Assembly (NCBI GenBank): GCA_003342895.1 | Contig: PTFA01000038.1 | Location: 1,871,935-1,935,934, forward strand | Source of the DNA: Casuarius casuarius | Taxonomy: Eukaryota > Chordata > Aves > Casuariiformes > Casuariidae | Direction: 5' to 3' | DNA length: 64,000 bases | In this document: positions 15,399 through 28,800 of the stretch, in pieces | How positions within the stretch are numbered: position 1 is the stretch's first letter | Layout of the letters: every line of letters begins with the position of its first letter | The notes under the pieces: generated by a model | What the model saw: the letters and a program-made list of their open reading frames with translations, nothing else | Database searches by the model: none | What the model was told of the DNA's origin: nothing | Program-made: the position numbers and the translations under genes

Positions 15399-15422
15399 GG
15401 GGGGGGNGGGGGGGGGGGGGGG
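15399..15422. repeat. Poly-G run containing an N
   Basis: Twenty-four positions of G with one unresolved base at 15407. It is either a true homopolymer, which could form a quadruplex, or a place where assembly joined poorly resolved reads. The length should not be trusted. Confidence 0.8.
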
Positions 15423-17539
15423 TCTTGCCATGTCACTAGTATTGGTACTGTTTCTTTAGCATGTTTCATAGCTTTAATTTTTTGAATATTTTTTTAAATT
15501 ATTTGACTTGACCTGAGACTATTTTCCATATAGATAGAGAAAAGTTCTTGGAAATTTGGGGTTTCCTTCTGTAGGATGAGAAGTGCAGACGGAGAAGAAA
15601 AAAGCTAGGAATGTTCTCTAAAATGCTTGTTGAATGACATACCCCACGCAAATGGGAACTTCGGACCTGACTTCTGCTTAGATACATTTTGGTTTACTCA
15701 GAAAAGTGGTTCTGGGTAGAAAAATGTGGCAGCTGAAAGATTAGGTAATTCAGAGAATTTCTGACAGCTGGTGATTTATGGCAATCAAAGTTAAAATTTA
15801 GATTGTATACTCCAGATAAGTTTTTTTGAATCCTTACATGTTAAATGGTTCCTCTGTTAAATGGCTCCTCTCTATGCTTTCTTAACAATTCTTTTTTTTC
15901 CAGATTTTATTTTGTGGAATATTTGACTAATTTTAAAAATCATTAATTTTATTATGATCATGGGAAAACCATTTCCCTTATACTGTATTGGAAATTTTCC
16001 TCCAAATCTTATATTTCTTTGCTAAGAGATCTTTCCAGGTCAAAAGATACATGATGAAACCAATCTTCAGAACTACAAAATGGCAAATTTGTGACACTTT
16101 TAGTGCATTTAGGATTTCTGTTATTGGTAACAATCCAAAATCTCATATATGTATTTCACCGAGTTTGTATAACTTTCGTTTGTTGTAATAAAGACTCATT
16201 AATATGAGCTAAAAGTTTATGTAACTGGTAATAATGTTAACTAAGTTTGAAACATTGTATATATGTGGCAACAGCAAAAAAAAAAAAAAAAAATCTGACT
16301 TAATTGTCATTTTTGAAGCACTGTGTAGGAAAATATTTTACCTAAAGGATAAAACCATCTTTCAGGAACAATCTTAAGAATAAATGGTGATGTCCTAATT
16401 AACAAGAAGCAATTTAAATTCTAGTGCAGCAGTACCACGTTTCTGCTTGGATTGATACTGAATTAATCTAAGTAACAAAAATGTTTATGCAGATTTCACA
16501 TATGTAAGGTTTCTGACACATTGGCAGTCTTGCCTTTAGGGCTCTAGATCTTATAACCCACTTTCTCACAATTTATTTCAAGTGCTTTGTACACTCAGAA
16601 GAAATGATGACCAGACAGAAAAGATGTTTATTTTTTAAATTCAACCAGATAGCAGCTCTGAGAGATGCTTGATGGTCCAGCTGATGGATGATTTTCTAAC
16701 AGTAAAAGTAAAGTAGTCAACACTGCAGGTTCAAGGATCCTTATATCAACTTGCCAGTGCGCTTTACTCCTGTGCTTGCCAGCGTTTTGAGGATAATTCT
16801 GCTCTGTGCACCACTGTTCTGCGCTCTCTCTGCTAAAGCTGCTCACAGTGATACGAATTACAACGGTGACATCATTTGAAGTGATTATTTGAGTTGCATT
16901 ACACCACTGTGTGGACACACACACTCAATATTAAAGTGGCCTCAGTTTAATTAACCTGCTTTGCTTCCAAAGTCAAGTAATTTAAATCAATTGAAAGCCA
17001 CTTTTGCTAACCTCCAGCATATACTCCTTCTCTTGTCCCTTTTTGAGGACTCAGCCTATCCAAGCTTGATGTAATGAATAAATTTCCTTTCCTCTTCTCC
17101 TTCCTCCTCTTCCTCCCCTTCCCTACTTGGGCTGAAAGGTCAGAAGCTCCCAATCTCTTTGGCCGTATTCCTTGAATCTGCCCCCAGACCAGGTAATATA
17201 TCTTGGTATGGCACTTCTAAATGAAGTCATATTACATATCATCTTCAGGTGCCTCAGCACACTAATACCCAAAAGAGATTAAATGTGTGTTAACTAATAG
17301 GAACACGTGAGCATCCATGTTGAGTTAAAGCAAATGTCCATCCAACCTCACATCCTGTCTGCAACAGCAACTAAACAGCAGATGTGTAGGGAAGAACAAA
17401 ATAACAAAGCAAACATCATTATAGCTCCTGCTATGCTCTCACTTTCTAGGCATCCAAAGCTAAAGGAGTAGCTGGGCCACATCTGATATCTTCGTGTTTA
17501 ACAGCCCTGGTGGATTTTCCTCTGTGGAATCCTCACATG

Positions 17540-17945
17540 ACTTTACGAACCTTTACACACCTTTGGCATTCACGATATCTTGTGGCAGGGAATTACATAG
17601 TTTGACTGCCTATTACAAAAAAACAAACAAACAAGAAGTACCTAATTTTTTGTAACCAGCCACCTGTTAATTCTGCTTGTTAGCCTCTGGGTTTTGTAAT
17701 ACAAAAAAATAATCAGTAATCATCATCTAGTCATCTTCTTCACTTCTCTCATAACTCTGTAGATTTCCGTAATATTCTCCCCTCAATAACATTATTTTTC
17801 CAGGCTAAAAATCCTATCTAGTCTTTCTTTGTACGGAAAATGTATCCTAATGTTGGCCATCTTGGCTGCCCACCTTTGTCTTCTTTTCTTCCTTGCTTAT
17901 ATTGTTCTTGAAATAGAACTAAAATGCACATGGTGTTCCAGATGT
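17540..17945 (+). repeat. Degenerate ancient interspersed repeat
   Basis: The phrases GGGAATTACATAG, CAGCCACCTGTTAATT, TCCAGGCTAAAAATCC and GGTGTTCCAGATGTGG, in this order and spacing, recall an old amniote LINE tail of the CR1/L3 type. The copy is heavily mutated and has no coding capacity. The class is from memory of such repeats and is uncertain. Confidence 0.4.
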
Positions 17946-18183
17946 GGACAATCAATGCATTCAATTTCACCCATTTCAAAGTCACACTTCTGTTAATTCA
18001 GATTCCTTTTCCTGAGTGTCAGTATTAACTTCAACTATAATTAAACTGTTTTCCCAGTCAGAAGGATCCCAAGGTCCACTATTAACCCTTAGTTTCCTTC
18101 AGATTCAAATAATGGAAACATCTGAGACATTACAATACTACTGCAACCAGGGATGTGGGAAAGAGAGAGGGGCTGCTTGCACT

Positions 18184-18842
18184 GAATGGCAGAGCTCAGA
18201 GGGTTGTGACCAGTGGTGCAAAGTCTAGTCGGAAGCCTGTAGCTAGCGGTGTCCCCCAGGGGTCAAAGCTGGGTCCAGTATTGTTCAACTTACTCATCAA
18301 TGACCTGGATGAAGACACAGAGTGCACCCTCAGCAAATCTGATGATTCAAAACTGAAAGGAGTGGCTGATACACCAGAAGGCTGTGCTGCCATTCAGAGA
18401 AACCTGGACAGGCTGGAGAGGGAACCTCATGAAGTCCAGTAAAGGCAAGTGCAGGGTCCTTCACCTAGGGAGGAATAACCCCATGCACCAGCAGAGGCTG
18501 GGGGCTGACCCTAGCAATGCGTATAAGTATGGGAAGGGAGGGTGTCAAGAGGATGGGGACAGAATCTTTTCAGTGATGCCCAGCAATGGGACAAGAAGCA
18601 ACAGGCACAAACTGAAACACAGGGAGTTTTGTCTGAACATGAGGAGGAAGTTTTTTACTGTGAGCGTGACAGAGCACTGGAACAGGTTGCCCAGAGAGAT
18701 TGTGGAGCCCCATCCTTGGAGGTATTCAAAGCCCCCTGGACGTGATCCTGTGCAACATGTTCTAGGTGACCCTGCTTGAGCAGGGTTGGACTAGGTCATC
18801 TCCAGAGGTCCCTTCCAACTTCAACCATTCTGTGATTCTGTG
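18184..18842 (+). mobile_element. CR1 LINE fragment B
   Basis: A second 5'-truncated CR1 copy. From 18184 to about 18510 it is nearly identical to fragment A at 2640-2965, including the same small deletions that break the RT frame. It then jumps, at GGGCTGACC followed by CTAGCAATG, to the distal 3' part from about 18535, skipping several hundred nt that fragment A partly keeps. It ends with CATTCTGTGATTCTGTGAA, the CR1 3' octamers. Confidence 0.9.
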
Positions 18843-20989
18843 AATGTTAACGTCCTCTCAGAACCAGCCAGTTTTCCTGGTAACATCACAGAAAATGGAT
18901 TCCTACCTCCAGCCTATGTGGAATCATCAGCATTCAAGACCAAATGGCAGTGTGGAGGCTCAGTGGACTCAGATACGAAAACACCTTAATCACAGATACA
19001 TGCAATTTTTTGACTTGCATGACTTCCATGTGCCACAGGAAGGATGGTGTGGTCCAGGAGAGAAGTCAGGTGGGTTAGTGTAGCAGATCCAGCCGTTCCG
19101 TGTGCAGTCCTGCGGCAGGGACATGGCATCCCATGGGGTCCTCTCCGCTCCCTGGCCTCCCTGGAGTTTGGAAAGATGGTCTCAAATCCTGACGCATGGT
19201 CGTGGGGTTCCCCACCAGAGTCTTCCTCCATCCTCTGGTTACCCCCAGTATCCTTATTGGATTGTGTAGGGAATATCTCACTGATGATTAGTCTGTTCAA
19301 ATTGCCATCATTTTCTGATTTGCCCTCACTGTTGCTGGTGCTCACAGTCTTGTTCCAACCACTTCTGGACACTTTTACACTTCTTGATGCCCAACAGATT
19401 GTTTCCATAATTGGCTATCTATTCCCTTGGGCATGCCAAAACTGTTCAAGGTTCTTTCTGTTGTTTGGGACAGAGTTGATCATATTTCATCTACTACAGC
19501 AAAAAGTTAAAGTTCATGGGCTTATGCTAGCAGCTATGCTAACTAGGCCTAACTCATGCTAACTGCTACAGCAATGGAGTAGTCTATGGTCATTAAAGTC
19601 ATTTCAGTTTTTGGGGGGTTTTTTGTTTTTTTGTTTTTTTCCTCCCCCAGATTCCTGTGGCTGCCAGTGTTTCCTAACTTTTTCTATACTTGCAACTGGC
19701 TACTTGACAACTTGTCAATTGACTGCTCAAGCACTTAAAAAAAAGTGATCTCTGTACAGTTTTAAATTATTTATGATAGCAAAGTAGCTGAAAATTAGTC
19801 CACTCTTACTATGCAAAAGAAAATGTGACTTAACACTTCACTAATTGCTAAGAAGGCTGGTCTTGTAAGTAGTCATTAAGGAAACAATGTAATATAACCC
19901 AATCCTAAAATTTTTATGTTTGCAGTCTGCTGGTGATTCTAATGATGTTTTCCCAATCCCTACCATTGATTACAGAATTACTAACCTTTGGAAGTTTAGC
20001 AAACTTAGCTAAATGTTTAGCAGTTGTCAGTTAGTTGAGGCAGCAAGAAGAGCAGGCTTAACAGGTGCAAAAAGATTGATCTCACCCAACCTGAGACATG
20101 TTAGGTAACCTGAGACAGTCAGTTACATCTGAGCTAGTCGTCCAGACTCAGTTTATTGTCGGTGGAGAAACACTGGCTCTTTGAGATGTGATTGAGCTCA
20201 TCCTGAAATAAATGCCAAACGATGTCTCACCAGGCAGCTGGAGAGACAGTGGGGCGGTAGCTGTCCAGCTCTGAGATATCTGCAGTGAGGTGAGATGAAT
20301 CCTACACAAAGTGGCTTTCTGGCTGAACACTAACAGCCTTTATCAGGTCTTTATAAATAATTTTGAGCACCTCCACACTGTGCTTGTGATGTTCTTTGCC
20401 CAGTGCTGAGAGCTGTTGCCTGTAAGTTCCCTATTGAAAGAGTGGGACTTTTCTAAGTCTTCTTTTATAGGCAGTGAGGAAAGACAAGAGCATTTTTGAG
20501 CACCGATTATCTGACTTAATCTATGTTTAGTTACGGTTAGTTGGATTGTGCCCTAACCATTATTGATTGTGAAAGGGAGTATGGGGTAGCTAGATCAGCT
20601 GTAAACATCTCCTTTCAGTCAGATGCTGCTCTGGGAGGTGCATCAGACTAGACCTCTCAACCAGGTCATACAAGGAGCATAAACAAATTTTGGAGGTTGA
20701 ACCTGAAATATTTGAAGGCTGGTGCTACCGCTTAGTTCAGGTAAGGTATGATGGACTAAAGATGGGCTAAACTACTGAGCCAATACGCTGTTCATCATTT
20801 CCCTTGGCAACCTCAGTGGAGCTACACTGGATAGTGTTATTCAGATCAGAGTGAAATTTTTTTGGTCAGCTTCTATAGATAGACACAATGGGATGAAATA
20901 GAAATAGCATTTATTTTCCATACATAGATTTATTTTGTTGGGTTTTGTCTTTCAGCTTTCAAATTAAAGCAATTTTTTTTTTTCTTATA
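18843..20989. other. Intergenic, no gene supported
   Basis: Between two CR1 fragments. The part at about 18985-19560 is slightly richer in GC and open for 140 to 172 codons on both strands, but neither translation resembles a family I know. A T-rich, G-interrupted tract lies at 19610-19650. Confidence 0.5.
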
Positions 20990-21236
20990 TCAGTGGTGCA
21001 TGGTGGGAGGACAAGAGGCAAGGATATAAGGAAAGCCTTTTTCCCTGTTAGGACAGTTAAGCATTGGGACAGGTTGCCCAAAGAGGTTGTGCAGTCTCTG
21101 TCCTTGAAGATTTGCCTGGATAAAGCCCTGAGCAACCTGCTCTGATCTCAGAGCTGACCCAGGTTTGAGCAGTAGGTTGGACTAGAGATCTCCTGAGGTC
21201 ACTTCCAATCTGAATTATTTTATGACTCTATGAAAA
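20990..21236 (+). mobile_element. Older CR1 3' fragment C
   Basis: The distal CR1 tail, more diverged than copies A, B and D. It retains GGACAGGTTGCCCAAAGAGG, TTGGACTAGAGATCTCCTGA and GGTCACTTCCAATCTGAAT, and ends in TTTTATGACTCTATGAA, a decayed form of the 3' octamer repeat. It probably belongs to a different, older CR1 subfamily. Confidence 0.85.
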
Positions 21237-24200
21237 ATGAAACATATTAGTATATAAAAGGTATTTCAATATATGTTTTAAAGATCATTAATACAATGTC
21301 AGTTTGGTTTGATTAAACCACCTGCTTCATAAAATATAGCAATGTTTTTGAGGAAAGAATGGAACAGTTCTACAGAAGCTTTGAACTGCTCTGTTAGTTT
21401 ATATCCTTTGTTATTCGGTTCTGGAAATATTTATCTTATCCACATAAAATTCAGACCCAGAAAGATGTTCCACAGCCCAAGGCCACTTCAGTAGCTTTCT
21501 TGCAAGCAGTGCAGCGGGCGCATCATGTGAAGTCCCATGCCGATATTCTTGGCTCCTGATATAGCTACTGGGGGTACAGACAGCTGATGCAGCCTAGGCT
21601 CTCCAACTTTGTGCCTCCATGCATTGCATATCATCACTGGACAAAAACAGAGTGCAAAATTATGACTATGCTGAAGACAACAATAGCATTCCAGTTGATT
21701 GAATGGGACAAAGCTTTTAGCATACAATCTTCAAACAATCCTTATTCCAGTTACTTAAAAGAGAATTTCTGTGTGTACTATGGAAACCATAAATCAAAGG
21801 GATGGTTTTAACAGACAAGCACCGCAATCATCCAAGATAAAGAAAAGCAATGTAACAAGGTAATTATGTCCATTCTGTTCATACTAATTACCTTGCTCAT
21901 GCTGATCGTAGGAATTGTCAATATATTTTCACCGCATTCTATAATATCTCATGAACTGAGTAAATCTAGTAATTGGGAATAACTCTTATTGATTAACTGT
22001 CGATTGAATTTGGATGACTGTAATTACAAAAAAAGGAGAAAAAATGTCTTTGATATGAATCTTGTTTCTTATTCTGCCAAAACAGATACTCCTAAAAAGG
22101 AAAATACATTTGGAAGAGAGCAATCTATTCTCAAAAAAAAAAAAAATCAAAATAGAAAATATATTTGAAAGCTAAAATCACAAATCATCAGTGTTTTCTT
22201 TCATTTTTTTATTATTCTTAAACCATGTTGATTTCATTCAGCACATTCTGGTCCTGAATCTGTCAAAGGGTAAGAAAACTTTTCCTTTTAATGAAAAGTC
22301 AACATATTGAAGTTCACACCATTCTGCAGGTATTTTGTGATTTGAGGAAAGGCCCAAAATGTACATTGTCGCTTCTGTAACATCAAGAGAAAAAAAGGTT
22401 TTCCATTAACAGTTTTTATATATATCTCTATTGGTCAAATTGCTAAATCTGGCCCTGGTCATATAAAAAAAAATATAATCACAGCTGCACTTTGTCTGTT
22501 ATTCTCCCTGAGACTATTAAGAACAGAAATGATTTGGGGGATATTTTTAAAGAAGCTTGAATGAACCAGGAACATTTTTTCAGGATTACTCAGTGTTTAA
22601 TAATGATTAGCTTCTATTCAGCAATAGATTGAGTACCTCAGAATTGCCCATGAATGAAAAGTGTAATTTAGCCTTCTGCTCCTCTGCTTTTGCTGCTGTC
22701 AATGGACATTCTGCTACTGACGTGTGTGACAGCAAGCACAAGCTTTTATTTCTTTTCCTTAATGGTTGTTCACATGTGGAGCAATTTATAAAACCACCTG
22801 TATCAGGAAAGACTCTCCACGCCTGATTGCCAGCTCTGGCCAAGGACAGGCAGACTCTCCTTGCACTTATGCTTCCTCCTAGCCACTGTCCTAGGTTTTA
22901 TCCAGCAGCAGCTTTGCTTCCTCGATTTGCCTGCTAATAGTCCTGAGGGAGAACAGCGAGACAATCAAAGTTTCTTTTCTGGAATTTGGAAGATAGTTTC
23001 GGGGAAAAAAGGAGAGAAAACCATAAAGAAATCTGCTACAAAACCAGAATTGTAACGGTGAACTTCTGGGATCAGGCAGACTTTTAGGGGAAGTGCTGTG
23101 TGGAGGGATGGATATCTGTGGATGCTTTGGCACAAAGCACGGTAGAGCAATTATTATACTCCCTCTGTGCATTGCACAGAAATTGTGTCATTTCATGCAT
23201 CATTCACAACTCTCATTACTGATACCACAACATCTAAATTATTCTGAGCATGAACAAAGAAAATATCACTTTGGCTAGTTTTAGGCTTGAAAACTTGAGA
23301 GTGGATAATAATATTTTCAATTTACTATAATATCAGGAGATGCACAACTTCCAAACTTATAGCTTGATTTTGAAAAGCTTGGAATATTTGTATTCTGTCT
23401 TGAATGTCCTTCTTCCTCTCCAGAAATGTTACTACTCCATAATGAAAAGAGGGGTTATTTTTCATGTTTATCATTTAGTATACTTCTTTAATAGCAGAAG
23501 TAGGCAGACTGAAAAAATTAAGAGATTTCATGTCAGTTAGTTTGTCATCAGGCCTTGGTTTGTCATTAGAAGGTTACAACAGCAGATCATCCAGAAGTTG
23601 TTCAGCAAGGACAGTTTAAACTTTCGAAGATGAAGTCTAACTGCTAGTTATGGGGTGGCCTTTGAAGGCCATGTGGAAGTAGTGGTGGCAGCTTCTGGTT
23701 GGAAAGACCTGGCTGTGGGCCTCCAGTTTGATCTTCTTCTGTGCAGACACAGCGGTGACCCATCCTGGGCAGTGGAGCAGAGGGGATCAGTTTGCAGTCT
23801 CCCAGAGTGACTGCCTTGGTTCAGCAGCTCCGTGGCTTCATACTGGATCAATAGTGTCTTCCTATAGATCATAATCAACTGCAGGGAAATATTTTGGAGA
23901 ATCCTCCTTCTAGAACTTTTGACTGAGTTTTAGCACAAGGCTGCAGGACTGGATCGTCTTTCTGTGTGTAGTGTTTTCAGTTTTTTGAAGGACAGGGACA
24001 TGTACCTTTCACTATAAATATATATGTAGTTCATGGGCTTGCTTTGGGGCTTTTCCCAGCATTAGGGCAGAAGACGCATATGCTCAAGCTCTCGGTTGGT
24101 GCCAAGGAGAGCTAAATCACCATCTACTCTCCTTTTTTTTAGTTAAAGAAGAGAAATATACACTATCAGAATGTTTTCCATGGGGCCTATTTTAGACATC

Positions 24201-25535
24201 TAATTTTCAGCTACATAAACTGTATCTTTTCCTGTTCCAACTTGATCTCCATTCACTATGAAGGGAACCTAAGGTGACTAGCTTAGATATAGATTTCTAC
24301 AAAGTAGAGACTAAACTCAGGTAAAATTAGCGACACTCTTGAAATCCTAAGTTTGGATTTATTGTATGGAGTCATGTAGCATTTAACTGAATGAATCCTA
24401 TCCAGTACCTAATCAAAATGCAGTATTACAGGATGCAAAATATTTATCTCATATAAGCTCACCTTGTTTGTTCTGACAGGTGTGCATAAAACACAGACTT
24501 TGTGCACAATGCTTGTCAGGTCAAGCACTATTGCCCACAATACCCTCAGTTAATATTGATAGTGCTAATGACTTTACTGGTCATGAGTTAAATCAGGTCT
24601 CATTTGTCCCCCAGTGGCAATCCTGAAGCCAGCATACACTTCTGCACTTTAGCTAGCTCAGCAGAAACATGATCAGTGCCTCTGCCTGAACGAGATAAAG
24701 TTTGCTCTGCTGGGTGACCCAACAGCATACAGGAGCAGTATTTGTGATGGGGAAACTTCAGCCTTCCCCAAGGGACACCTCCTAAAACAGGCCATGGAGC
24801 CTTCCTGAAAATCTGTGGAAGAAGCTAAAATATATCTACAGGTACTCCTTCAGTTGGAGAAAAAAGCAAAACAGAAATCGTCTTTCCTGTTCTCCGGGTT
24901 ATCCCCAAAAGCAGTGAAAAGTGGTAGCTTAGAAGAAGCTGAAGTTGAGAAGACCTCTTTGCAGCCTCAAAACGTCATTTCTCTAGACAGCACCATACAC
25001 CATCCAGCATCGAATGGGAGTGCAGCAAAAAAGATCTTCCAGATAAAGCTGAGGTGGTATTATCATCTCTAGCACCACTACGCTTATGGTAGTCCTTTCT
25101 CCTGGCGCTTGGAAACTGCTCATTCCTGTGCTCACTTCCATGGCACCACCAGGACTAGTTTTCCATCAAGTAGTTTCCACATATTTGCTGTTGCAGTTTG
25201 GTACATTTTACTGTTCCAGATACTGGACTAAAGCAGCACCTTAAGTTTGTCTGAACAAATGAGCTCGAGAGCTCGTATGATACTATGTACCTTAAGTAAG
25301 GTGGTCTAAATACCTTAAATTTCTAGAGATCTGTTCACATCCTATCAGCAACATGCAATTAAAAAAAAATCTGAATAGGCATCTCATTGAAAAATGTATG
25401 GTTCATATTATTTTTAATTTTCTTAGAATCTGATGGCTCAAAAAAATCAGTTATTAAACACGCACAGTCAAACACAGTTGTTTAATTTTCATAGCTTAAC
25501 TGTTTCAGAATTACTTATCTTGATTTCCCTTTTAG
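21237..25535. other. Upstream flank of the channel gene
   Basis: No exon recognised. A promoter and one or more non-coding first exons of the sodium channel gene may lie here or further upstream, since genes of this family usually begin with an untranslated exon, but nothing in the sequence identifies them. A conspicuous GC-richer stretch at about 23645-23870 has no resemblance I can name. Confidence 0.4.
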
Positions 25536-25561
25536 TTGCTTCCATTTTTTGGATCAAATCA

Positions 25562-25582
25562 ATGAAAGAAAGAGAAGAATGA
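25562..25582 (+). promoter_or_regulatory. Short upstream ORF
   Basis: ATG AAA GAA AGA GAA GAA TGA, six codons, ends three bases before the channel start codon. It is inside the leader if the mRNA includes this stretch. Its ATG is in a poor context (T at -3, A at +4), so leaky scanning would be expected. A likely acceptor just upstream (TTTCCCTTTTAG ending at 25535) would start a leader exon at 25536. Confidence 0.35.
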
Positions 25583-25585
25583 AAA

Positions 25586-25840
25586 ATGGCTGAGTTCTTG
25601 TTTCCTGGTACCAACAACTTCCGTAAGTTCACGTTTGAATCCTTGGCTGCTATTGAGAAGAGAATTGCTGCCAAGCGGACTTGTCGAAGAAATACCATAG
25701 ACCAGAGACCCGAAGAGAAACCACGCCCTCAGCTGGACCTAAAAGCTTTCCAGAAGCTACCTGCTCTCTATGGAAATCCTCCTCCAGAGCTCGTTGGGGA
25801 ACCACTAGAGGATCTTGATCCGTACTACAAAGATCGCAAG
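25586..25840 (+). CDS. SCN10A: SCN coding exon 1 (residues 1-85)
   Basis: Cytoplasmic N-terminus starting [12 protein letters not shown]. The ATG sits in AAAAATGG, a good Kozak context, and the family N-terminal block ([16 protein letters not shown], then PLEDLDPYY) begins where expected. The donor AAG/GTTAGA is weak but gives the family's phase-0 junction. Confidence 0.93.
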
Positions 25841-28800
25841 GTTAGAGCCAACCAAATTGTTTGGAGTTTAATTTGTTTTATTATGTTGTTAAGATGTGTT
25901 TATGGAATGATTTATTAAAACAGCATAGGTTACATCTCCTTTGAAAAATTATCATTGCTCCTAAGATTATAATAATGCAGGTGCTTGGCACAGCTGAATG
26001 ACATGGAGTAATCTTGTAAAAAAAGCTTAATTTTGAATTACAAGAATTAAATAATATGAATTTCATTTGCATGGTTTATTCAGCACTTGGATCTTGCTTG
26101 AGCCTTCCAGATGGGTCTTGCATGGCATATGTCAATGTGACGTGCAGAAACACCTTGTATGTACAACACGTTTGGTTGTACGTAGCGCTCTGCTCCCTTG
26201 CAGAGCCGCTACCGTGCGTGTCCGCCGTGAACTGCGCCGAGTCTGGAGATTCGCTTGAAACTGCAGAAGCTGAATGTCAGTGACAACAAATGCACTACTG
26301 GGCATGGGATAAAAAATACCTGTCTCACACTTGTACAGAAATCTCTGGTGTTGTTTTGATCAAAAGGACATTGTTAGGTCTGACTGTGTTAGGCCATATG
26401 CAGCTGAGTGAAAGCTACTGCATTGTAAACAGCATCTTCATCACTTTATCTGCTTTGTTCCCCTGTGTTACAAATATTTGGTGATTTTATTAATATTACA
26501 TATATATGTATATATATGATTGCAAGGAAGAACCATTTTTTCCAGACTCATGCCAGCTTTTCCATAAAGTATAACTCATGCAAAGAAAAACACTTTGGGG
26601 AGTTATAACCATGAAAGCAGTTTCTCTTATTAGTTACAAAAAAAAGCTGGATACAAGTAAATAAAATGGATAAAGGAAGAAAAGGAGGTTTTGAGTCAGG
26701 TCTATGAGAAATGATAATATTTTTGTAGATTCTCTTCATTATTTTATATGGTTTGAAACTGCATGTTACTTTCTATCATCTCAGTGCTTCTGTTCCACTT
26801 ATGCATGCAATAAATGATCATCTGAGTATAAATATTATTTAAAAACATTTCCTGATGAGTCCTTAAAACCAAGCTACTCCAGCTGAGTGTTCTAAGTAGA
26901 GTACCATTTTTAGTAAAAAACAGAGAAATGGGAAATAAACCATTGGAAATTAAGCTTATTGCCTGAGAAATGATTAATACTTTAACTGATTTCTATAATC
27001 TTAGAGCTAGAGGATCACTATCAATATTAGCTTATAATGATAGAGGCTGCAATTCCTTCTTGCACATCTACATAGTTTAACTCAATGATAGGTCCAACTT
27101 ATTTAAAGAGAATAGTCATTAACAAAAGTAGTTCTGTGCACTCTTTATAAAGTGTAAAGTTTAAAAAGGAATTTGATGCTGAGATTTTTCTCCATTTTGA
27201 TAGTTAACAGATACTAAGTCTTTCGTCAATTTATGATGAAAGGATTGCAAGGTATTACCAGGAGTCTTCCCATTTAAATAAATAGTTTAAAGTTAATTCA
27301 GTGTCAAGCTCTTGGCCATCATCACCCATAGCACAGGATATAATACAAAAATGTGTTTGCTGTTCAGCTTCCGGAAAGCTTTATTGGATGTTTCTTTATT
27401 TTTTTTTAAGATTTTCATAGTGCTGAACAAACAGAAAACAATCTTCAGATTTACTGCTACACGTGCCTTATGGATCCTGAGCCCTTTCCATCCACTCCGA
27501 AGAACAGCAATTAAAATTCTAGTACATTCATATCCTTTTTGTTGGCTTCATTCATTCTTTTTTATTACGAAGACCTATGTAATACCTTTCTGTTATATTT
27601 TAGGGCATTGAATGAATATAGTTTCTTCCTCACTCCAGATGACTGCTGATTATGAATGAACTTAGAAATTATTATTGTCTTGTGCTCTTGTTCTACTTAG
27701 AAATAAATAGTTTTGTGAGAAGTGGGGGTAATGAAGACTGGTTTTCTACCAATTCATGTTTTGAGAATGATCTCTGATGTTGACTGTCTGATGTCTCATA
27801 AAGAGATATCTCATTCTGAAACCTTTCTCAGTGAGAAAAATTATAAGGTTCCCATCCTCTGTCTCATCTTTTGTTTGCCCCAGATGTAGGAATTAAATCT
27901 CTGCTTTTGCAATGACTGTGTCAAAGTTAATCAACCACTGGGCAATTTCAAGAAAAAAGGCTGAGACAGGCACACACACAAACACACAAAGTACAATTTA
28001 GTCAACCTAGTTTCTTTAGGAAACCTGGTTAAGAAGTATATCTTTGATACATGAAACTGAAATTTTTCAGGGATGCTATTGCAGAGAGGAAGGATGCCTT
28101 TGGAATAAAAAGTTAATAGAGATCCCCCTTCACATCCAAATGCACCAGAAGTGACCATGTGTGCTGAGCAAGCTGTGATAACTCCGAGCTGTCTTCGTAG
28201 CAGGGTGTGAAGTGTGTCCTTGGAGACTTTCCCTGGACGGCAAGATGGATGGTCTTGGTACCTCAGTACTTGTAGTACAGCCCCCGCGGTTGTGATGATA
28301 CTTGAAAGAGCCTACAGTTGCAGCCAGGAGATCTTTTGGGGATGGAGAGGGCAAATGAGGGAAAAGGTAGGATTCTTTCACATGCGCACTGACCTCCCGG
28401 ATTGCCGAAACTCCTGCGGTACGACACGAGGAGTGAGATGCAGCTCCAGTGCAAGGCACTTAAGCTTAGGTGTCAATATGTGAGCTAGATGCCCACGTTC
28501 CCATTAGTCCCATGAAGTCAGAAGGGCCCAGCCGCCAGAGGTGGCGAAACATAAGCATCTAGTGTCCTTTGAGATGCCCACAAGCAGCCTGGCACACTCC
28601 CACTGGCTCCTCAGAAAAGCACAGGTCTCCCAGTTTAGAGTCAATTTTGGGCTTCATCTGTGTGGTCTAGGGCAAGTTATTTAACTTTTATGATGAATAT
28701 ATTTATATGAATAGATAAATAAATAATATATTTGCCTTGGTATTTTATAAGGAATACATTATTATTATCACTATTTATATTCCAGCAGTGATCAAACTGT

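Larger units (their letters stand above)
3476..17539. other. Intergenic, AT-rich, no gene supported
   Basis: Fourteen kilobases of AT-rich sequence with no exon, RNA gene or intact mobile element that I can recognise. Notable only are a CA/TA simple repeat (13691-13743), a G homopolymer with an N (15399-15422), an A-run near 16277-16295, and a short dispersed repeat at about 11283-11372 that recurs in intron 23 of the channel gene. The open frames here are short and mostly overlap on opposite strands. Confidence 0.5.

Noticed and set aside
15399..15422. Poly-G run as a functional quadruplex
   Set aside because: It contains an N and is likely of uncertain length; nothing nearby suggests a promoter.
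18986..19562. Overlapping 140- and 172-codon frames on opposite strands after CR1 copy B
   Set aside because: Both strands are open over the same DNA, composition is ordinary, and neither protein is recognisable; possibly transposon-related filler or a non-coding transcript.
24815..25072. An 85-codon frame just upstream of the gene
   Set aside because: No homology to sodium channel N-termini or any family I know; it is not needed for the gene model, which has a well-placed start at 25586.
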